From positions 1-64,000 of the forward strand of contig CAMDAF010000003.1 of NCBI GenBank assembly GCA_945888525.1: a DNA stretch of 64,000 bases, written 5' to 3'. A model generated the notes under the pieces. That model was not told where the DNA came from, made no database searches, and worked only from the letters and a program-made list of their open reading frames with translations. The position numbers were made by a program, and so were the translations under genes. The DNA is from Chitinophaga pinensis (GTDB lineage: Bacteria > Bacteroidota > Bacteroidia > NS11-12g > UBA955). This document shows positions 47,231-55,185 of this stretch, piece by piece. Within the stretch, counting starts at the first letter, position 1. The number at the start of each line of letters is the position of its first letter.

Positions 47231-47355
47231 GTTGATAATTATTTTTTAAGTGCTATTCAAACTCTTGTAATTCAGTTGATTAGACCTAATTTTTTTGGTT
47301 CACATTTTTGGCTCATTTTATTTCAATTGGGCTAAAAAACCTCCCTCTAAGACTG

Positions 47356-47363
47356 TATTTTTG
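47356..47363 (+). promoter_or_regulatory. -7 promoter box for the gene at 47368
   Basis: TATTTTTG, a TAnnTTTG match, ends 4 nt before the ATG at 47368. It supports that ATG over the upstream start in the ORF track and predicts a leaderless mRNA. Confidence 0.5.
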
Positions 47364-47367
47364 TGAA

Positions 47368-48315
47368 ATGAAAAAAATTCTGTATATTATTCTGGTACTG
47401 TCTTTTATTGAAAAATTACCAGGGCAGGGTTGCAGTGATGCAGGAATTTGCACTTTAGGTTCTTCCCTTAAAAAGGACCAAACATTTGACCGTTTCTCTT
47501 TCGCTATCAACCAAAGTTTAGGCAGCGGTGAACAAAAGGTAAACGTATACAATACCCAAATTGAAATCAGTAAATCTGTATTTAAAAAAGCCCAGATACA
47601 ATTAAAACTTCCTTATATTTTTACACAAGGAAACTTGGCTAAGACCCAAGGATTGGGTGATATTAGCGCCAGTTTTACTTACCAATCTAATCAGAAAAAT
47701 GATTGGTCAATTAACTACACCTTTGGGTTCAAATTGGGTGTCAATGCAGCTGATAAAGCTTTTGAAATTCAATTGCCTGCCAACAACAGCATGATGATGG
47801 CTTTGCCTATGGTTTACCAAACCAGCTTAGGCACCCACGATATCCTCTTGGGAGCCGATGCGCGTTATAAAAGTGTTTGGCGTTTTGCTCTTGGTTTTCA
47901 AATGCCCTTAGTTCAAATTAACAAAAACAATTTTGAAAGCAGTTTGGCCCAATACACACCAAATACTTCCGCTTATTTTACTTCTAACAAACTTATGAGA
48001 AGACCAGATGCTTTGTTGCGCATAGACCGAAGTATTGCAATAAACAAACGCTTTCAAGCCAACGCAGGACTCATTGCAGTTTACCACCTTCTGCACGACA
48101 GGGTGTACAATGCCAGCAACACCGCCTCATATGCGGTGCATGGATCGAAAGGACTAACCCTCAACTTTGCTGTTAGTGGAACGTATGCCATCAACAAACA
48201 CTTCGAATTGAGCTGTCGATTTGCCCAACCACTCATAGTGCGCAAAACCAGACCAGAGGGACTCACACGCCATTATTTTATTGGACTTGAACTAAAATAC
48301 CGATTACCGTCTTAG
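47368..48315 (+). CDS. putative exported beta-barrel protein of unknown function
   Basis: From the ATG at 47368 the product has 315 residues and a signal peptide (MKKILYIILVLSFIEKLPGQG). The mature N-terminus has a Cys-containing GCSDAGICTLG segment, and the rest is made of alternating polar/hydrophobic strands (WSINYTFGFKLGV, WRFALGFQMPLV, FELSCRFAQPLIV) ending YFIGLELKYRLPS, as in outer-membrane barrels. The ORF track start at 47308 would put ~20 residues before the signal. No family recognised. It is divergent from mraZ. Confidence 0.7.
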   Translation: MKKILYIILVLSFIEKLPGQGCSDAGICTLGSSLKKDQTFDRFSFAINQSLGSGEQKVNVYNTQIEISKSVFKKAQIQLKLPYIFTQGNLAKTQGLGDISASFTYQSNQKNDWSINYTFGFKLGVNAADKAFEIQLPANNSMMMALPMVYQTSLGTHDILLGADARYKSVWRFALGFQMPLVQINKNNFESSLAQYTPNTSAYFTSNKLMRRPDALLRIDRSIAINKRFQANAGLIAVYHLLHDRVYNASNTASYAVHGSKGLTLNFAVSGTYAINKHFELSCRFAQPLIVRKTRPEGLTRHYFIGLELKYRLPS

Positions 48316-48351
48316 GAAAAACTGAAGTGCTTTTCATGCCAAAAATATGAC

Positions 48352-48383
48352 TTGACAGTATGAAGAATATTTGATTAAATTTG
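48352..48383 (+). promoter_or_regulatory. promoter for the small ORF at 48403
   Basis: TTG at 48352-48354 and TAAATTTG at 48376-48383 are separated by 21 bp, a good match to the Bacteroidota consensus. The ATG is 19 nt downstream. Confidence 0.6.
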
Positions 48384-48402
48384 TTGGCCTTTCGCCACAA
48401 CC

Positions 48403-48702
48403 ATGAAACCAATATATGATTACTACGGACTAATCATCAGTTTTAAACAAGAAGACAGCTTACCTATTCTGCTTATGGCTAATAGAGGCAGCTGCTGTAG
48501 CACTTTCAGCATTGGGTTTTCAGATGGTTTAATGGATGCGCCAAAACACATAAAAGGCGAAAATGAACTTGATGCCACAGACTTCAAGACGTTCACAATG
48601 TTAATCGAAAACAACAGCAGCGAAATCATCAAACTTTGGCTCGACATCTTCCTTTACGGCAAAGACCACGAAGTGGAGGTGATTAAGACAAAATTAGCAT
48701 AA
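48403..48702 (+). CDS. small protein of unknown function
   Basis: A 99-residue soluble protein without signal peptide or membrane segment. It contains a Cys pair in ANRGSCCSTFSIGF and an acidic, helix-prone C-terminal half (ATDFKTFTMLIENNSSEIIKLWLDIF). I do not recognise a family. A consensus promoter directly upstream and a hairpin terminator starting at its stop codon support it as a real single-gene unit. Confidence 0.65.
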   Translation: MKPIYDYYGLIISFKQEDSLPILLMANRGSCCSTFSIGFSDGLMDAPKHIKGENELDATDFKTFTMLIENNSSEIIKLWLDIFLYGKDHEVEVIKTKLA

Positions 48703-48730
48703 AAAAAGCCTCCCTTTCGAGAAGCTTTTT
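48703..48730. terminator. hairpin terminator after the small ORF
   Basis: AAAAAGC pairs with GCTTTTT, continued by a 2-bp stem after one mismatch, around an 8-base loop, with a T-run at the end and an A-run at the start. It could act in both directions, also for the convergent acyl-CoA dehydrogenase gene. The next 100 bp are AT-rich with short ACTAATAAC-type repeats and no gene. Confidence 0.6.
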
Positions 48731-48830
48731 AAATAATATTTGTGATTGAGCAACAACAGCAAGAGGGCTGAGTTGAGTCGGAAATATTGAATGTTACCGA
48801 TACTAATAACCAATAACTATTAACTAATAA

Positions 48831-49970
48831 CTACTTCAAAATATCACGTGCAATAACAACACGTTGTATTTCACTGGTGCCTTCGTAGATTTGGGTAATC
48901 TTTGCATCGCGCATTAAACGCTCTACGTGGTACTCTTTTACGTAACCGTATCCACCGTGAACTTGAACCGCTTCAACCGTTGTTTTCATTGCTACTTCAC
49001 TGGCAAATAACTTAGCCATACTGCCAGCTCTGTTGTAATCCATATGTTGGTCTTTTAACCAAGCAGCTTTTAAACACAACATTCTAGCTGCTTCAATTTC
49101 AGTAGCCATATCAGCCAATTTGAATTGAATGGCTTGGTGGTTCATAATCTCTGTGCCAAATGCTTTTCTTTCTTTAGAATATTTAATAGCCAATTCATAA
49201 GCGCCGCTAGCAATACCTAATGCTTGAGCAGCAATACCAATACGTCCGCCAGTTAAGGTTTTCATGGCAAACTTAAATCCAAATCCATCTTCACCTATTC
49301 TGTTTGCTTTCGGAACTTTTACATCCGTAAACATTAATGAATGTGTATCACTTCCGCGAATACCCATTTTATCTTCTTTTTTTCCAACCACAAAACCATC
49401 CAGTCCACCCTCAACAATAAATGCATTGATGCCTTTATGACCAGCCTCAACATTCGTTTGTGCAATTACCAAGTAAATAGAAGCAGTTTTACCATTGGTA
49501 ATCCAATTCTTAGTACCGTTTAATAAGTAATAATCGCCCATGTCGATAGCAGTGGTTCTTTGTGAAGTAGCATCGCTACCAGCTTCTGGCTCACTTAAAC
49601 AAAATGCACCATGCACTTCGCCTTTCGCCAATGGAACCAAGTACTTCATTTTTTGTTCTTCTGAACCAAAGGTTTCCAAGCCCCAGCAAACCAATGAATT
49701 GTTTACAGACACTACCACAGAGGCAGAAGCATCTATCTTGCTCAGCTCTTCCATAGCCAATACATAACTTACTGTATCCATGCCGCTTCCCCCGTATTTA
49801 GGATCTACCATCATACCCAAAAAGCCCAATTCGCCTAACTTTTTAATTTGTTCAGCTGGAAATTCTTGGTTGTTGTCGCGCTCAATTACACCCGGTAATA
49901 ACTCGGTTTGTGCAAAGTCCCTAGCAGCTTGTTGTACTGCTAATTGTTCTTCTGTTAGTTCAAAATTCAT
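48831..49970 (-). CDS. acyl-CoA dehydrogenase, short-chain type
   Basis: FAD-dependent enzyme for the first step of beta-oxidation or branched-chain amino-acid breakdown. It has the family signatures GAFCLSEPEAGSDATS and the C-terminal QVHGGYGYVKEYHVERLMRD, with the catalytic-base Glu in IYEGTSEIQRVVIAR. The 379 residues are typical of butyryl-CoA-type dehydrogenases. No electron-transfer flavoprotein genes are near, and substrate length is an inference. Confidence 0.93.
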   Translation of the reverse strand: MNFELTEEQLAVQQAARDFAQTELLPGVIERDNNQEFPAEQIKKLGELGFLGMMVDPKYGGSGMDTVSYVLAMEELSKIDASASVVVSVNNSLVCWGLETFGSEEQKMKYLVPLAKGEVHGAFCLSEPEAGSDATSQRTTAIDMGDYYLLNGTKNWITNGKTASIYLVIAQTNVEAGHKGINAFIVEGGLDGFVVGKKEDKMGIRGSDTHSLMFTDVKVPKANRIGEDGFGFKFAMKTLTGGRIGIAAQALGIASGAYELAIKYSKERKAFGTEIMNHQAIQFKLADMATEIEAARMLCLKAAWLKDQHMDYNRAGSMAKLFASEVAMKTTVEAVQVHGGYGYVKEYHVERLMRDAKITQIYEGTSEIQRVVIARDILK

Positions 49971-49978
49971 GACGGCCG

Positions 49979-49986
49979 CAAAAATA
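49979..49986 (-). promoter_or_regulatory. -7 promoter box for the acyl-CoA dehydrogenase gene
   Basis: Minus-strand TATTTTTG, 8 nt before the ATG. Matches TAnnTTTG; no -33 element recognised. Confidence 0.45.
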
Positions 49987-50081
49987 CATTGTTTCTAATT
50001 ACTATAAAAATTGTAAGCCACTGATTTTAATAAAAAATACATATTTACGTCAGTTTGACTTAAGGTTTCCGCCCAAACGTG

Positions 50082-50089
50082 TATTTTTG
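50082..50089 (+). promoter_or_regulatory. -7 promoter box for lplA
   Basis: TATTTTTG, 5 nt before the lplA ATG. A TTTG at 50054-50057 lies 24 bp upstream, somewhat further than the consensus spacing. Confidence 0.5.
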
Positions 50090-50094
50090 CAGCA

Positions 50095-51087
50095 ATGCTC
50101 ATCATTCAAAACCCAAACAACGACCCATACTTTAACCTTGCTGCCGAAGAGTATTTACTTAAAGAATTTAACGAAAATATTTTTACCCTTTGGCGCAACG
50201 AAAACGCCATCATAGTTGGTAAGCATCAAAATACTTTGGCGGAAATTAACACCGATTATGTTCAAGCCAACGGTGTTAAAGTGGTTCGTCGCCTCTCAGG
50301 CGGTGGAGCTGTATTCCATGATATGGGAAATCTAAATTTTACCTTTATCACCAATGCCCAAACCGCCGACGATATAAAAATTGATTTTAAACAATATTGT
50401 ATTCCAATTATTGAAGTACTAAAAACTTTAGGTGTAAACGCAGAATTCTCTGGTCGCAACGACCTACTCATTGATGGCATGAAATTCAGTGGAAATGCCG
50501 AACACATTTACCACCAAAAGAAAAGAATCTTGCACCACGGAACACTTTTATTTACCAGCCAAATTGCCGACTTGTCTGCTGCCCTAAAGGTTAATCCGCT
50601 AAAGTTTCAAGACAAGGCCGTTAAATCGGTGCGCAGCCGCGTTACCAATATTAGCAGCCACTTGAAAACTGAATTGAGCGTTGATGGGTTTTACAAACTT
50701 ATAATCGACCACATGGCCGCTCAGTATTCTGATGTACAATTCTATACTTATACTGAAAAAGACATTGCAGCCATCGAACAATTGGCCAACGAAAAATACC
50801 GCAGCTGGGCATGGAATTTTGGTTACTCCCCAAAATACACCTTTGAAAAAATGTTAAAGTCTGAAGGTGGCAACATCGAGGTGTATTTATATGTTGAAAA
50901 AGGCATAATAGAAGAAGCGCGCTTTCACGGCGATTTCTTTAACATCAACGACAAAGAAGAAATCGAAAAAGCACTTAAAGGTTGTAAACATTTTAAAGCC
51001 GATATAGAAGGGGTTATTTCAAAATTTGATATCCCTAAATACTTCAACAATACCAGCGCCGAAGAACTTTTGGCCGGCATGTTCTAA
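50095..51087 (+). CDS. lplA: lipoate--protein ligase A
   Basis: Activates lipoate with ATP and attaches it to lysines of lipoyl domains such as that of PdhC in this window. The N-terminus NDPYFNLAAEEYLLKEF, the RRLSGGGAVFHDMGNLNFTF lipoate/ATP loop and the FSGNAEHIYHQKKRILHHGTLLF segment are family hallmarks. The C-terminal accessory domain is present; 330 residues are normal. Its stop is 1 bp from the stop of the convergent xerD. Confidence 0.94.
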   Translation: MLIIQNPNNDPYFNLAAEEYLLKEFNENIFTLWRNENAIIVGKHQNTLAEINTDYVQANGVKVVRRLSGGGAVFHDMGNLNFTFITNAQTADDIKIDFKQYCIPIIEVLKTLGVNAEFSGRNDLLIDGMKFSGNAEHIYHQKKRILHHGTLLFTSQIADLSAALKVNPLKFQDKAVKSVRSRVTNISSHLKTELSVDGFYKLIIDHMAAQYSDVQFYTYTEKDIAAIEQLANEKYRSWAWNFGYSPKYTFEKMLKSEGGNIEVYLYVEKGIIEEARFHGDFFNINDKEEIEKALKGCKHFKADIEGVISKFDIPKYFNNTSAEELLAGMF

Positions 51088-51088
51088 A

Positions 51089-52009
51089 CTATTTTTTTCT
51101 TAACCTACCCTGCGAACGCGGATGGTACATGGCTATGGTTTCTTTTAAAAAACTCTTGTCCAAATGCGTGTATATTTCAGTGGTGGTAATGCTCTCGTGA
51201 CCTAACATTTGTTGAACCGCACGCAAGTCGGCTCCACCTTCTACCAAACAAGTGGCAAACGAATGTCTGAAGGTATGCGGACTAATGCTTTTGCGTATGC
51301 CAGCCCTTTGAGCCAATACCTTGGTCAATTTAAAAATAGATACCCGGCTTAGGGAAGATCCCAAATGGTTTAAAAACAAAGTATCGCTGTTTTTCTTTTG
51401 CATTTTCATGTGCACACGCACTTCTTCTAAATAAATACGTATGGCCTTCAAAGCGGCATCACCTATAGGCACCAAGCGCTCTTTATTGCCCTTACCTGTC
51501 ACTTTAATAAATTCGTCGTTGAAATAAATTTCAGAAATATTCAAGCCCACCAATTCGCTTACCCTTAACCCGCAACTAAACAAAGTTTCTAGAATGGCTT
51601 TGTCTCTATGCCCCATTGGCTTGCTCATATCAATGCAAGAAATCATTTCATTAATTTCTTCTAGGCTCAATACTTCGGGTAATTTGCGGGCCAACTTTGG
51701 CAGTTCTAAAAATTGGGTTGGGTCTTTTTGTAAAAGCTCCTCCATCAATAAATATTTGTAGAATGCACGCAAGCCGCTGATCATGCGCGCTTGACTGATT
51801 GCCGCCACACCAGCATGGCTTAGAGAACTTACAAAATTCAATAAATGCTCATACTCCACCTGCAAAGGTGTTATGCCAATGTTCTCGTTTTTTAAGAAAT
51901 TTTCGAAATATTTTACATCGTGCAAATACGCCGAAATGCTGTTCTTGGAAAGTGATTTTTCCAACAACAAATACTGCTTAAAGCCTTTACCGGCACTATG
52001 CCAGTCCAT
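51089..52009 (-). CDS. xerD: tyrosine site-specific recombinase XerD
   Basis: Resolves chromosome dimers at dif together with a partner recombinase. An N-terminal SAM-like core-binding domain (about residues 1-90) precedes the catalytic domain. The catalytic residues are visible: Arg in CGLRVSELVGL, Lys in KGNKERLVP, HTFRHSFAT, LGHESITTTEIYTH with the nucleophile Tyr. The 306 residues fit XerD. Housekeeping context makes an integrase of a mobile element unlikely. Confidence 0.93.
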   Translation of the reverse strand: MDWHSAGKGFKQYLLLEKSLSKNSISAYLHDVKYFENFLKNENIGITPLQVEYEHLLNFVSSLSHAGVAAISQARMISGLRAFYKYLLMEELLQKDPTQFLELPKLARKLPEVLSLEEINEMISCIDMSKPMGHRDKAILETLFSCGLRVSELVGLNISEIYFNDEFIKVTGKGNKERLVPIGDAALKAIRIYLEEVRVHMKMQKKNSDTLFLNHLGSSLSRVSIFKLTKVLAQRAGIRKSISPHTFRHSFATCLVEGGADLRAVQQMLGHESITTTEIYTHLDKSFLKETIAMYHPRSQGRLRKK

Positions 52010-52015
52010 AAAAAA

Positions 52016-52867
52016 TTATAAATCTATTTGTCTAACGTTTATCACCTCTTCTGTTGTGGCATCGCTCACCACACATACGATATGGCATTTGGCCAAATTG
52101 TAATCTGCAGGCACTTCAAAATCCAGTAGTTTTTCAAACGTTCTACCAGCTACCAAAGGTGCATTTAAGGCATTTCCAACCGCATTTCCAAAGGCATAGC
52201 GCAGCACATGGTTGTGGACGTAATTGTCATCGTATGCAGTTAAAGTGGTTTGCTTACTCACTATTCCAGACTCTGTAATAAACAAACTGTATTTGTGATT
52301 ATTGCTGCTGGCGGAGTTGTATTCCAATTTCATTTTAACCGTTAAGCTTCTACCACTTAAAGTTTTTTCCAATTTAATATTTACCGGGGTCGCTGAGCGC
52401 AAACGTTGGTTTACCAAATTTGGCCAGTTTGGATACGCATTGAAACGAACGGTTTGAACGCCAAATTTAGCGCGGTCAATATACCCATTTGGCAGTGCAT
52501 TTGGAATACCCAATTGGTTAATTACTTGCCCGCTATATACCGAATTTACATTTATAAATCCAGGCCACGGAGCTGTAAACGTAACATTGTAGTCGCCTGA
52601 ATATAGCGCCATCACCACCACACTGTCTTCCGATTTTTGAGCAAGGATATCCAAGGCCTTTTGAGCCGCATTAGGACAATTGTTGCAACGCACACCTGTT
52701 ATATCTTCAATTAATACCGCCTTGTGCTGCGCAGCAGGAATAACACTGGCAACATAAGTGGTATCTTTACTTACTGTTGGTTTGGTAAAATCTATATATG
52801 GTGGAATTTCTTCACAAGCGCTAAAGGCTAAGGCTAAAAAACTGCCAATAAAAACAAGACGTTTCAT
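52016..52867 (-). CDS. Omp28-related outer-membrane lipoprotein
   Basis: From the ATG at 52867 the product is 283 residues with a lipoprotein signal (MKRLVFIGSFLALAFSAC, Cys18). The mature part starts with a thioredoxin-like region carrying a CNNCP motif (GVRCNNCPNAAQKAL), as in Omp28-family proteins of Bacteroidota; the rest is a beta-rich domain. The ORF track start at 53257 adds 130 residues that are only the antisense of dgkA. Function of the family is not established. It is 6 bp upstream of xerD and divergent from dgkA. Confidence 0.85.
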   Translation of the reverse strand: MKRLVFIGSFLALAFSACEEIPPYIDFTKPTVSKDTTYVASVIPAAQHKAVLIEDITGVRCNNCPNAAQKALDILAQKSEDSVVVMALYSGDYNVTFTAPWPGFINVNSVYSGQVINQLGIPNALPNGYIDRAKFGVQTVRFNAYPNWPNLVNQRLRSATPVNIKLEKTLSGRSLTVKMKLEYNSASSNNHKYSLFITESGIVSKQTTLTAYDDNYVHNHVLRYAFGNAVGNALNAPLVAGRTFEKLLDFEVPADYNLAKCHIVCVVSDATTEEVINVRQIDL

Positions 52868-52871
52868 CACA

Positions 52872-52879
52872 CAAAAATA
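52872..52879 (-). promoter_or_regulatory. -7 promoter box for the Omp28-like gene
   Basis: Minus-strand TATTTTTG, ending 4 nt before the ATG at 52867. It fixes the short start and predicts a leaderless transcript. It lies back-to-back with the dgkA promoter. Confidence 0.5.
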
Positions 52880-52886
52880 ATAAATT

Positions 52887-52919
52887 TTGTTTAGAATTAG
52901 CGAAACAATATTAATTTTG
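52887..52919 (+). promoter_or_regulatory. promoter for dgkA
   Basis: TTG at 52887-52889 and TAATTTTG at 52912-52919 are 22 bp apart, close to the consensus. The -7 box ends 9 nt before the chosen dgkA ATG. Confidence 0.5.
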
Positions 52920-52928
52920 AACCTCAAG

Positions 52929-53282
52929 ATGTCCAAAAACCCACTTCTACAGTCCTTTAAATTTGCCTTCCAAGGCCTTGCCTTCGCATGGAAAGAACGC
53001 AATTTTAAATTGCACATAGCCTCAACTCTAGCGGTACTTACTTTGGGGTTTTGTTGCCAAGTTACCAGCTTGGAATGGATTCTTTTATTGCTTTGTATTG
53101 CTGGGGTTTTAAGTCTTGAGTTGCTCAATACAGCCCTTGAGAAATTAGTCGACCTAGTTTCGCCCAGCAAACACCCTTTGGCTGGCATGGCCAAAGACCT
53201 CAGTGCTGCTGCCGTTTTGGTCTTCTCCATTGCAAGCGCCATCGTCGGCCTTATCATTTTCTACCCTTACTTTTTTAATTAA
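52929..53282 (+). CDS. dgkA: diacylglycerol kinase / undecaprenol kinase family protein
   Basis: Small trimeric membrane kinase that phosphorylates diacylglycerol or undecaprenol, recycling lipid carrier. From the ATG at 52929 it has 117 residues and three transmembrane helices. Family residues are visible: FAFQGLAFAWKERNFKLH near the N-terminus and ELLNTALEKLVDLV followed by HPLAGMAKDLSAAAVLV. The ORF track start at 52887 lies on top of the promoter and is not used. Undecaprenol kinase activity is the usual expectation outside proteobacteria. Confidence 0.88.
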   Translation: MSKNPLLQSFKFAFQGLAFAWKERNFKLHIASTLAVLTLGFCCQVTSLEWILLLLCIAGVLSLELLNTALEKLVDLVSPSKHPLAGMAKDLSAAAVLVFSIASAIVGLIIFYPYFFN

Positions 53283-53293
53283 ATAGAAGGCTG

Positions 53294-53301
53294 TATTTTT
53301 G
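53294..53301 (+). promoter_or_regulatory. -7 promoter box for tRNA-Leu(GAG)
   Basis: TATTTTTG, 15 nt before the mature tRNA 5' end. Matches TAnnTTTG; no clear -33 element. Confidence 0.5.
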
Positions 53302-53316
53302 CCCCTCTGTTTTCAG

Positions 53317-53400
53317 GCCCACGTGGTGAAATTGGTAGACATGCCACCTTGAGGGGGTGGTGACCGCAAGGTTGTGCAAGTTCGAATCTTGTCGTGGGCA
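53317..53400 (+). tRNA. tRNA-Leu (anticodon GAG)
   Basis: An 84-nt cloverleaf with a long variable arm. The acceptor stem GCCCACG pairs with CGTGGGC, discriminator A. The anticodon stem CCACC/GGTGG closes the loop TTGAGGG, giving anticodon GAG, which reads CUC/CUU. The T-arm has GTTCGAATC. No CCA is encoded, so it is added after transcription. Confidence 0.95.
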
Positions 53401-53416
53401 CTTTAGTTAGGGTATA

Positions 53417-53644
53417 GGGGTTAGCGTATAGGGTATAGATTATAATGAGTAAGCTTGAACTTTACGTTTTTAGGAAATTGAATGCATTAAATTAATCTTC
53501 AGTTCAATACTTATAGTTTTTTGTGTAAATATTAATCAAGTTATCTTATTAATAACTAAATCAACGAAGCGTCTTCAACGACTAAACCCTAGCCCCTACT
53601 CTGCTCACCGGAGTGAAACGAAGGTGAGTCCCCTAGACCCTGTC
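53417..53644. repeat. dispersed repeat element, copy B, between tRNA-Leu and the GH3 gene
   Basis: Shorter relative of the element at 27925-28350. Its left end (53417-53468, GTATAGGGTATAG then TGAGTAAGCTTGAACTT) and right end (ACTAAACCCTAGCCCCT) both match copy A, while the middle differs. In the right end a ~33-bp insertion with a CTCACC/GGTGAG hairpin interrupts the C-rich block. The right end overlaps the last codons of the GH3 gene. It starts 16 bp after a tRNA gene. Confidence 0.7.
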
Positions 53645-55145
53645 CTCTTAAAATTTCCTCCAAAATCTCCCTATTATTGCTCAACCTTGGCACCTTGTTT
53701 TGACCACCCAATTTGCCTTTAAACTTCAACCAATTGTAAAAAGTATTGCTTGGCATTGATTGAATTCGTGGCATTTTTAAGGCAATATCTTTGTGGCGCT
53801 TGGCCTCATAGTCGCTGTTAATTTCTTTTAATTTGCTGTCTAAGGCCGAGGCAAAATCATGTAAATTATTAGGTTCGGTTTCAAATTCTATCAACCACTC
53901 ATGACCGGCATGGTCTTCCTTATCTAAATATATAGGCCCAGCTGTATACTCGCGTACCTTGCTGTCTGTTACCTGACAAGCATGTGCTATGGCCTTTTCT
54001 GCGTTTTCTATCACCACCTCTTCGCCAAAGGCATTAATGAACAATTTGGTGCGGCCAGTGATGTGAAATTTATATGGATTAACCTTTGCGAATGTAATGG
54101 TATCGCCCAATTGGTAGCGCCACAATCCACTGTTGTTGCTTATTACAACGGCATAATTAACCCCTGCTTCAACCTCCCCCAATAAATAAGTTTCGGGATG
54201 CTCTTGGGTCAAATCACTTGCCTTTATAAATTCATAAAAAATGCCATAATCTGGCATCAATTGCATAGCCGTATCGTTTAGGTCGCTTTGTATTCCAAAA
54301 AATCCCTCGCTGGCATTGTAGGTCTCCAAATACTTCATATTCGAATTGGAAATCATGCGCTTAAATAAGTCTCTATAGGGGGTAAAACTGACCCCTCCAT
54401 GAATGTACAATTGCAAGTTAGGCCAAACATCCGAAATATTATTGGTGCCTTTCATGGCCATAAGTTTTTCCATTAATACAATGGTCCAAGTAGGCACACC
54501 AGAAATACTGGTTACATTTTCTTGAACCACTTGTGTGGCCATTTTTTCAAGCTTCAATTCCCAATCGTCCATCAAAGCTATCGATTTATCGGGGGTCTTT
54601 AGCAAGTTGGCCCAAGTGGGCATATTGTTCATTAAGACCGCACTTAGATCGCCGTAAAATGAATTTTCATTAAAGGAATTGATTTTGTGTGATCCTCCAA
54701 TAAGCAAACTCTTGCCATCAAACACCTCGGTATCTGGGGCATTCATACAGTAGTATGTCAAAACATCTTTACCGCCTTGAAAATGGCATTCCTCCAGGGT
54801 TTCGTAACTAACGGGAATAAACTTGCTTTTGTCGTTGGTGGTTCCGCTGCTTTTGGCAAACCAAACAATTTCACCTGGCCATAAAACATTGGCCGCACCT
54901 TCCATTACACGCTCTATAAAAGGCTTAAGTGTTTCGTAGTCTTGTAAAGGAAAACGGTTCTTAAAATCTTGGTAATTATCTATAGATTTAAAATCGTAGG
55001 TTTTACCCCACTCAGTGTCCTTGGCATCATTCACCAAGCGTTTTAAAACATCCAATTGCACTTCGGCAGCGTTTTTTACGGCAGCATCTAAAAACGCTAC
55101 GCGCTTCCTAAAATACCATCCCATCATTGTGCTCAAAACCGCCAT
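53589..55145 (-). CDS. GH3-family protein (acyl-adenylate/amido-synthetase fold)
   Basis: Member of the GH3 family, which in plants conjugates amino acids to acyl acids such as auxin and jasmonate via an adenylate; bacterial members have unknown substrates. The ATP motif is WFAKSSGTTNDKSKFIPVS near residues 95-113; later family strings are YNASEGFFGIQ, GLWRYQLGDTI and HITGRTKLFINAFGEEV. The natural end seems to be near NREILEEIL; the last ~18 residues (GQGLGDSPSFHSGEQSRG) are read out of repeat copy B. The total is 518 residues. Confidence 0.88.
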   Translation of the reverse strand: MAVLSTMMGWYFRKRVAFLDAAVKNAAEVQLDVLKRLVNDAKDTEWGKTYDFKSIDNYQDFKNRFPLQDYETLKPFIERVMEGAANVLWPGEIVWFAKSSGTTNDKSKFIPVSYETLEECHFQGGKDVLTYYCMNAPDTEVFDGKSLLIGGSHKINSFNENSFYGDLSAVLMNNMPTWANLLKTPDKSIALMDDWELKLEKMATQVVQENVTSISGVPTWTIVLMEKLMAMKGTNNISDVWPNLQLYIHGGVSFTPYRDLFKRMISNSNMKYLETYNASEGFFGIQSDLNDTAMQLMPDYGIFYEFIKASDLTQEHPETYLLGEVEAGVNYAVVISNNSGLWRYQLGDTITFAKVNPYKFHITGRTKLFINAFGEEVVIENAEKAIAHACQVTDSKVREYTAGPIYLDKEDHAGHEWLIEFETEPNNLHDFASALDSKLKEINSDYEAKRHKDIALKMPRIQSMPSNTFYNWLKFKGKLGGQNKVPRLSNNREILEEILRGQGLGDSPSFHSGEQSRG

Positions 55146-55177
55146 AGCTTCTGTGTTTTAACGTTTAGAATTCTCAG

Positions 55178-55185
55178 CAAAAATA
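55178..55185 (-). promoter_or_regulatory. -7 promoter box for the GH3 gene
   Basis: Minus-strand TATTTTTG, 32 nt before the ATG. Matches TAnnTTTG. Confidence 0.4.

Noticed and set aside
48790-48832. ACTAATAAC-type repeats as a regulatory array
   Set aside because: Irregular AT-rich low-complexity sequence at the 3' end of a gene, without fixed spacing.
51089-52009. Phage or integron integrase
   Set aside because: The length, domain layout and housekeeping neighbours fit XerD, and no phage genes or att-like repeats are near.
52868-53257. N-terminal 130 residues of the ORF at 52016..53257
   Set aside because: They are the antisense of dgkA; a lipoprotein signal and a -7 box fix the true start at 52867.
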